Part shown: in pieces, positions 56,881-64,000 of the stretch
Layout: each line of letters begins with the position of its first letter
Numbering within the stretch: the first letter of the stretch is position 1
Notes under the pieces: generated by a model
Told to the model about the DNA's origin: nothing
Database searches by the model: none
What the model saw: only the letters and a program-made list of their open reading frames with translations
Assembly: GCF_040412425.1 (NCBI RefSeq)
Contig: NC_089763.1
Location: 52,316,587-52,380,586 of the forward strand
From: Macrobrachium rosenbergii
Lineage: Eukaryota; Arthropoda; Malacostraca; Decapoda; Palaemonidae
Direction of reading: 5' to 3'
DNA: 64,000 bases
Position numbers and translations under genes: made by a program

Positions 56881-59384
56881 ATGATTCAAATGACATTTAA
56901 TGTCAAATTTTATGATTACAGTTACTGTCCAGATGACTGCATTTATTAGCATTCCAAAATGCTATAACCATCCTATTAACACTGGTAATCATCGTCACAA
57001 GCATTACGCACAGAGTAGTAGTGATTAGCATAGTATGTGCTGGAGAGTGGTTTCCATACAGACTTCTCTATCAAGGTACAAGAAGCTGGAAGAACAGTGT
57101 CAAGGAGAGAAGACATGTTCCTGTGTCTAATGAAATGACTACAGTTATGGTGGTTGTACTTGGACTGAATTTTGCACAAATAAAGTATGCATCTTTCCAC
57201 TGGGCTTGGGGGGGAAGAGCAGATCCATATGAAAAAGGTGAGCCTTGCTGAGGAGTGGCAGTAGAGTCAGAGGCAACAAAAGAGATCCAATAGGGCACAG
57301 AGTGAGGATGGGCTTAGCCAAATATTTTCCAGTCACTTGACTTCATCAGGATTAGAGGAGATTCCATAATAATCACATTCCCCCTTTCCCATCTGTTTCT
57401 AAACTTACATTCCTTATGTAAAATATACAAAAATATAAAAGGATGAAAGACAAGGAAGGCAAAAAATACACATGGCAATACACAGTTTAAGGACATAAGG
57501 AGGAAAAATGTAGTAAAATTATGAAGAGAACTTATTTCACCTACTGTACCTTACTAACATTTCCATTTCTGACATGCTGAGGCACTATATTTAGATGCTG
57601 TACAAAAACTTTAGTTCTGTACAATCTACATATGCTAGCCAAGGAACATTATGAGTGGTAATTTCTTAAGAAGTATGCATCTCTCAGGTATAGTAAAGGG
57701 GGAGGTCTCATGAATCATCAAACAAGTACTTTGTTTTCATGATTAAGTTTGTCTGTGTGCATGGAAAAATGTTAAAATACAAATGCACAACTGTCACAGA
57801 ATTCTCGAAAGCAGAAATAGACAAAAGGTTTTTGTACTTCAATATGGTAAAGCAACAAAGAAAAAAAAAGTCTTAGGTTAAGACTGTTTAACCTTTTTCT
57901 TTTTTTTCATGAACAAATTTGTGTGCAAGATTTATCTATGTAATGGATAGTTCAGGTTTGACTAGTTTTGGTAACTTCACTTAAACAAACCTAAGCTGGA
58001 GGAAGTTCTGAAGACATCTGGCTTTTCTTATAAAATCTACATTGATTATGCATTTTTAGTAAAGTATTCTGAAGTACTCATCACATTAAAAATATTCTTA
58101 CATTACCTAAATTCTCATTGAATTTTATACTTTAACCTTTTACACATCCATACACAATACAACCCATTTTCTCATAACACTCATAACAGCCTTTCAATTT
58201 GGTATAAAGGGGATTACAAAGTTCATCTAAGGCATGAGAGAAAGATTCTCCTCACGGAAGGTAAAACACTCAAAATCTCTCACACACCTACACAATACAG
58301 TTTTGGTCTGTTACTGTGTCTTTAAGAGTGCTCTTGTTTTGTTATTTCTGTCTTTTTCCATAATGTTTTCAGGTCCTTCCCGTTTCCAGCTTCTTTTGGT
58401 ATTGCTCCAGGAGTCTACCATGACTGTTTCTTCTTTAGTGATTATATTCCCTTTTGTGTACATATATGTATTGTGTTGTATGGTACGTAGCTTAGAGCTT
58501 GTACCTCAATCAAAAGCTTGTCAAAATTTGGAAGACAGGTAAGGGTAGGCCCATCTATTTTTGTGTAAGTACTGTAATACCTTTTTATTGCTAAGCAGTC
58601 TCTGGACAAATCACAATGAACCATACTACAGTAGTTTACTTTTGTACAAGCATTGCATATCTAGACTTACTTGTCTAAGATGCCATGTCTTATTTCCTGA
58701 CCTGTGGTGGCTAACATTGTTAAAAGTTCATGTCCTTCTCTTTGACTCCCAAGAGACCTGTTCTCATTGTAAAAGACCTGTTCTCATTGTAGAGGGTAAA
58801 GTTCTTCTCATCTACTAGTCAGACAAGAAGAGGTGCTTTCAATGTGTTATGGCCGTTGGCCTCATCTGCTAGTCCTACATGGATTCTCTATCCTCCTTCC
58901 AGCTTGTCTGAACATTTTCTCATGAAGAACTAATCTGAAGATCTGAGAGAAATAATTGCTTCTCTTATTCCTTCAATTTCTAATCAGCACATTGTAATAC
59001 TCCTTGTCGTTCTGTAGTCATTGGCTACTCCTTTTCTCTTCTGATGCATGAGCATCAGCTTTCTTTTTTTACTGCTCTGTATCCATCTTCTCTTACTTCT
59101 TCTTTTTACTTCCTTTCACCTCAATTTTTGAATAGACTGATGGCTTCTTTTCTAGTTGCCCTCCTTACCATACTGGCAGCATTCTCTGAGAATAACTCTC
59201 ATCTTAATTTTTCTATCTGTTGGAGTCACAGAAGAACCACCCTAGAATGGTCATACACTGATGTAACAAAGTTCTTGCCTGGCTGTTCAGCATACTACTG
59301 ACAAGACCTGTACTGATGAAAAGAACCTTGTGTCAAATGGGTGACTATGAGAGTTTTCTGGTAATCTTCATACCTCTAATAGTT
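56881..59384. other. AT-rich sequence, no gene recognised
   Basis: Only short unrelated frames. AAGAGACCTGTTCTCATTGTA is tandemly doubled near 58750-58790. Confidence 0.4.
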
Positions 59385-59388
59385 TTAA

Positions 59389-60975
59389 GGGGATCGGCCG
59401 CCTAAAAAAACCCAATAATCTTTAAAAAATTCGATTTGCTGAAAAAAATTCTATGGCTTCGTATAGGGTTCAAGAATGTGTCCACGAAATATTATGCTAA
59501 AATTTGCCGTATTTCTCTAGTTATGGCCTAAAATGTAACAATAACTATATACCCATAAAACACCAGTAGCGCAAATGATTTAGTCTGGTATAGTTTTTGC
59601 GATATATATTACAAAAACTTCCTTTGAAATGAAATGTATAATGTCAATAATATCCTACTCGGCACCTTTTTAGTTATTCCTAGCCATGACAACGTACACG
59701 CCATACCATGACGCCGACTGTGGCCGAGAGTTGCCTATAAACTTCCAAGCTAGAAGGACACGTTTTTTCATGCTCGCTAGCCTTGACTGAACTCTGTATT
59801 TTCTGCGGTGTTTTTGTTTTTTCACCGTGCCTAAAAGGTCCAAGAGTTCACTTCATGCTTCTAGAATGCAGAAAAGCCAAGTGGAATAGTCCAAGCCGAG
59901 AAGTAGAAGAAAGAGTTCAAGAAATTAGTGCCATAGAGGGGAATGGAGCGACGAGAGAGAGAGAGAGCTGTCGCCCATCAAACGGCGCGAGGCAGCGATC
60001 TCTGCTGACCAGAGACCAACCACATCCACCCCTAAACGCCTTTTTATTTGTTCGTCACTACCAAAGGGCAAAGATATTTTAGAAAAGAAAGCAGTAGCTC
60101 GGAGGTTGATATTATAGACGATCCTGAAAATAAAATGATCATAATAAGTGAAGCAAGACTTGATGAATTACTTGAATCACGAATCCCTAATTGTGAATGT
60201 AAAGTAATTCCCAGGATCCATTTGGCAAGGGATAGATTCGAGACACTAATAAAAAGTGTAGGCAACTATGATACCTAGAGTAATACCTTGCAGCAAGATC
60301 AGACAGGGGGACCAGGAACCTAAAATTTATAAGAATGTGTCTTAGGCACATAAATAATCAATTAATATTCTTATTTATAATCATTTTGCATTAATTAATA
60401 CCCAAAAATAAAAATTAAAACCATAGAATTAATTGTAACACAGTCTTTGAAGTCCCTTTTACTTTTTTTATGTAACTAAAACTTTGAAGGCCCGTTTCTC
60501 AAAACATAAGTTTTTCGCCTTTTAAAATGCATCTCCTCCCTTAGTATTGGACCAATCTAAATGAAATTTTAAATATAACATGGGGAAACATGGTAGATTA
60601 AAACAAAGTTGGAATTTTTAATATTTTGAGTTTCTGATTTTTGGCAATTTTTTTTTTTCTGTAATTTTTCCGGGAAAATTTTATTAAAAAAATTCATATC
60701 TCGAAAAATAATTGAAAATTCAAAAATCCCCGGCTTTGTATCGAAGGTCCATATGTGTTTTATACGTGGTTCAAATCTCATCCCTTACAACCAAAAAGCA
60801 AAGGAGGAGATGCATTTTGAAAATGGCCATTTTTGGCCGAAAAAATGCTCTGGCGTCACAAAACCTAAGGTCACTGAACAAAAATTTTTCCCAGAAGTTC
60901 CACACAATATCCTTTAACAAACCCCCTATATATCAACAACCTGTCGTTAAAAAAGTCGGAAACCGGCCGATCCCC
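59389..60975. mobile_element. TTAA-flanked DNA transposon, non-autonomous
   Basis: The body begins GGGGATCGGCCG and ends CGGCCGATCCCC, a perfect 12 bp inverted repeat flanked by TTAA at 59385-59388 and 60976-60979. TTAA targets are used by piggyBac and Kolobok superfamilies among others. The interior holds a (GA)n stretch (59948-59970), small frames at 59783-60082 and 60048-60278 (KESSSSEVDIIDDPENKMII), and AT-rich flanks with GCATCTCCTCC in both orientations. No DDE-type transposase was recognised. Confidence 0.75.
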
Positions 60976-60979
60976 TTAA

Positions 60980-62600
60980 TCCCTTTACAAATCACACTCT
61001 TGATGAACATTGGAAATTCCTATCATTCTTCTAAAACCAAATTTTTCTATCCCACTAAGTACCATTCTCCCCTTCATTCAGCCTTTAAAGATAGGATGGT
61101 ACTGACAGACTTTTTGGTTTCCCCTGAATCTCATGATCTTTCGCCAGGGATCATACTGTTCATGTGTTGGGTGAAAAGATGTCCACTGGCTTTTCCTCCA
61201 GGTCACTGAGTGAGGTACAGAACTCTCATTTCTCCAACCAACCTCTCCTCAACCTGCAACCCTACTCATTATCACTGACATTTTTATATCGATAATTTTA
61301 TCAGATAAATTTTCCATTACATAGTTAGATGTGAGATGAGTTTTTCCACCCTCATCTCTCGCAACTTCCTCATTTGTGATATGAACTTTCCATTTCAACT
61401 TTAGCTATGATCTTAGCATGCTATAGCTGCAACTTTTCAAAATCTCCTCCAGTGTCCATGCCTCTGCTGCATGAAATGCCAGTAGTACAGGCATTCTGGG
61501 TGCATCATAAGCTTTTGCTCTGTATGCCAATAGGATACTTTTTCAGATATTGATGAAATTATCAACATGTCTTCATCCTGCCTTGCCTCATATGACCTTC
61601 CTTGGTTAAAATAGACATAAGATGTCTTCTTAATCTCCTTTTTTTCATAGCTAGGTTCTTGATCATCTACGAAACATAAACCAATAAAATAAAAAAAAAA
61701 CTTCCTTATTCTCCTACTGACCAATGTAAGTTCTAAAAAGATTCAATCCAAAAAGATGCCTTGCTTTGAAGCTTTGGTTACCTCCTTTATAAGAACAGAC
61801 CCATCCTAGCTCTGTACAAGGAACTTGGTTAGTTGTGAATGGAGGTCTTTTGTAAAAAATAATTCATATCCTCTGTGAGATCTGTTATCGACTTTACCAC
61901 TCTATCACTGTTCCTTTCAACTAGTTAATTCCACACCTAAGATGGCTGATCACATAATGGAAACAAAATGTTCCTTTGTAAGGGAAACTATTTTCTTTAA
62001 GGCTGATTTGCCACTAAATACATATGGTTACCACCCACAAGAGTATTTTATCACTGGCCTAACTTCTTCATAACTTCATAAATCAGACTTCTGCTGGGTC
62101 CACTCCTTCATATATAAGACAGAATATAGGGATTTCAAAAAAATCTAGAGATTACTGCCTCTGCCTCTTCTCTGGATTCTGACTTTGTTATTCTGCAAAA
62201 ACAATCTCACACATCAATGATCCCATTAACAATCTCATGAGCTTTCCAGGTCCTTCATCTACCAAATGAATCACTCTTTCTGTATGTCCTCCCCACAGGT
62301 TCTATTAGGGAATGTGGAGGCTCTGACTCTCAACTTTAAAAATGTTGGCTCTGGATCGATTTCATTAAAGTCCCCCTTAGTCAATGGGTCACACATGCCA
62401 GCAATGAAGATCATCTAGATAACCTTAATGAAAATTCTAATTCATACACATCCCTCTTACTGCCACTCCCCATAAAAGGATTTCTGCTATGGCTCTGGCT
62501 TCTCTTAACAGGTGAAGTGTACAAATCTTTGGCAGTTCAAGTTTCATGTGAAAGATCCTCTTCCACTGTCACCAATATCAACAATTTTCTTTTTTTTTTT
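60980..62600. other. Unassigned sequence
   Basis: Moderately pyrimidine-rich. No block was recognised with confidence, though it leads into RT-like scraps at 62.6 kb. Confidence 0.35.
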
Positions 62601-62619
62601 TATCTTATCCCACAGTGTC

Positions 62620-62960
62620 AAAGAAATCAGTACTTTGGATCACAAAGTTAACATCATGATGAAGCAACAAGCCATTGAACTGGTTCTTTTCCTAGAACTA
62701 ACCAAAGTTCCCATAACTGGAAGTTTGTGGTCAAGAAACCCTCATGATGCTGGAAATCAGTCATTGATCTGATTTGCCTAAATCATTTAATCTCCTTTTC
62801 CAAATGAAACATTATCTTTAGTGCTTCAGTCCTGCCATCCCTTCAATCTCCAAGAAACACACTTCTGTGTATAGGTTCATCTGTCTTCCCAAATATTTCA
62901 GCTTGATTTTTATGAGACAAAGTTTTCCAGTTTTGGTCTTCTCCACATACCTTTCCCCTT
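62620..62960 (+). pseudogene. Possible highly decayed DIRS/Ngaro-type RT scrap
   Basis: MMKQQAIELVLFLELTKVPI (62658-62717) resembles LEKGAIEPV-type blocks, and NQSLIDLICLNHLI (62755-62797, reading through a stop/shift) resembles the W-R-P-V-[IL]-D-L-S-x-L-N block at the right distance. Further RT motifs are not convincing. Low confidence. Confidence 0.3.
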
Positions 62961-63289
62961 CAAAGTCTTACTAATATCAGGGCCCTGACAGCAGCATGGT
63001 CAAACTCAACAAGCCTTACTTCTGATGATATTTTGGCAACTGACTCTTCCTGGTGGTGAGTGGGTCAACTCTTTGCATTGCCTGCCATGTCTTTGAAATT
63101 ATCAATGACTGAATAAATTTCTCCATTAGGTCAACTCTGCTTACTATTCAAGATAGCAGATAAATAAGTTTCAAGATGCTACTAACCTCTTCTTGGAAAA
63201 AGTTTGTTAACCCTTAATCGCCGACTGGATGTATCGTAAGTCGACTAAAATTGTCTGTCGGTGACGAGTGAACATACTGTACGTCGACT

Positions 63290-64000
63290 ACAAAAAATTT
63301 CAACCTTCGGTCAACTTTGACTCTACCGAAATGGTCGAAAAACACAAATGTAAGCTAAAACTCTTACATTCTAGTAATATTCAATCATTTACCTTCATTT
63401 TGCAACAAATTGGAAGTCTCAAGCACAATATTTCGATTTATGGTGAAATTTTGAAAAAAACTTTTTCCTTACGTCTGCACGGTAACTCTGCCGAAAATTT
63501 CAGAAATTCTTTCGTCACTTTGTCGTAATATTTGCACTGTTTTATATTAGCCGTTACATAAAGTTTTATATATGAAAATGTGCGCGATTTCATGTAAAAT
63601 ACAATAAAAAACAACCCATGGTTGTAGTTTTTATCAGCTTGGAAATATTTTCATATAAATCACGATAAGTGCCAAAATTTCAACCTTCGGTCAACTTTGA
63701 CTCGACCGAAATGGTCGAAAAATGCAATTGTAAGCTAAAACTCTTACATTCTAGTAATATTCAATCATGTATCTTCACTTTGCAACAAATTGGAAGTCTC
63801 TAGCACAATATTTTGATTTATGGTGAATTTTTGAAAAAACTTTCCCTTACGTCCGCACACGGTAACTCGGCCGAACATCTTGGAAATTCTTTTGTCTCTT
63901 TGACGTAATGTTTGCACCGTTTTATATTAGTCGTTACATAAAGTTTTATATATGAAAATGTGCACAATTTCATGTAGAATACAACAAAAAATAACTCATG
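63290..64000. repeat. Tandem repeat, period about 380 bp, running off the right edge
   Basis: AAATTTCAACCTTCGGTCAA starts near 63295 and near 63675. Both units carry CGAAATGGTCGAAAAA, CTCTTACATTCTAGTAATAT, TGCAACAAATTGGAAGTCTC and ACATAAAGTTTTATATATGA at matching offsets. The second unit is cut by the window end, so copy number is unknown. Confidence 0.9.

Noticed and set aside
58234..58542. 102-codon frame with hydrophobic stretches
   Set aside because: AT-rich chance frame giving Phe/Leu/Val-rich sequence; no conserved motif and no supporting signals.

Overview
This is eukaryotic DNA: a compact set of phased, GT-AG-bounded exons of one recognisable host gene scattered through about 37 kb, in AT-rich sequence packed with transposable-element remains. 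The host gene is the C-terminal part of NDUFA10, the deoxynucleoside-kinase-like 42 kDa accessory subunit of mitochondrial complex I. It runs on the + strand with five exons seen at 10409-10495, 32783-32993, 33307-33468, 40578-40692 and 47451-47540; stop at 47538 and a poly(A) signal at 47915. The N-terminal exons, including the P-loop, must lie left of the window. The abundance of DIRS-type tyrosine-recombinase retrotransposons, a SINE-like repeat and a fold-back repeat of kinds I associate with shrimp and crayfish suggests a decapod crustacean. That placement is inference from memory, not a database result.

Most of the window is a graveyard of DIRS-like elements. The most complete copies are copy 1 (about 3043-9497) and copy 2 (10681-17382). 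Both have terminal inverted repeats of about 150-160 bp, a Cys-rich gag-like ORF, reverse transcriptase plus RNase H, and a tyrosine recombinase (YR), although copy 1 keeps only decayed YR scraps. Just inside the right terminal repeat is an internal complementary region (ICR), a hairpin that equals the reverse complement of the joined right and left ends. Copy 3 (26347-32460) keeps truncated terminal repeats, a gag tandem repeat, RNase H and YR scraps. Copies 4 (about 37830-40340) and 5 (about 42820-44370) are 5'-truncated or internally deleted derivatives. A duplicated right end (about 282-905) and a different-subfamily right end (21850-22190) are also present. All reading frames are broken, so every copy looks dead.

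Other elements are three or four LINE fragments (1-255 +, 22440-24060 -, 36000-37040 +, 55440-56880 +), a BEL/Pao integrase fragment on the minus strand (25073-26345) cut off by DIRS copy 3, and two related CAGT-ended TA-target MITEs (8845-9198 and 44973-45305). A 1.0 kb Tigger-like element (39290-40292) sits inside the right end of DIRS copy 4. A 1.6 kb TTAA-flanked element (59389-60975) and a SINE-like repeat (48471-48765) complete the list. Tandem duplications include a 1.36 kb unit (52238-55022), a 441 bp unit (41805-42475), a 406 bp unit (1655-2220), a 216 bp unit (20876-21310) and a roughly 380 bp unit running off the right edge (from 63290).

The region right of 47.9 kb lies downstream of NDUFA10 and shows no host gene I can recognise. 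The most interesting local signals are the ICR architecture repeated across DIRS copies, different short tandem repeats at the same place in three gag-like regions, a self-duplication inside a YR gene, and a composite ETS/CRE site followed by a consensus splice donor in the fourth observed intron gap (33469-40577).
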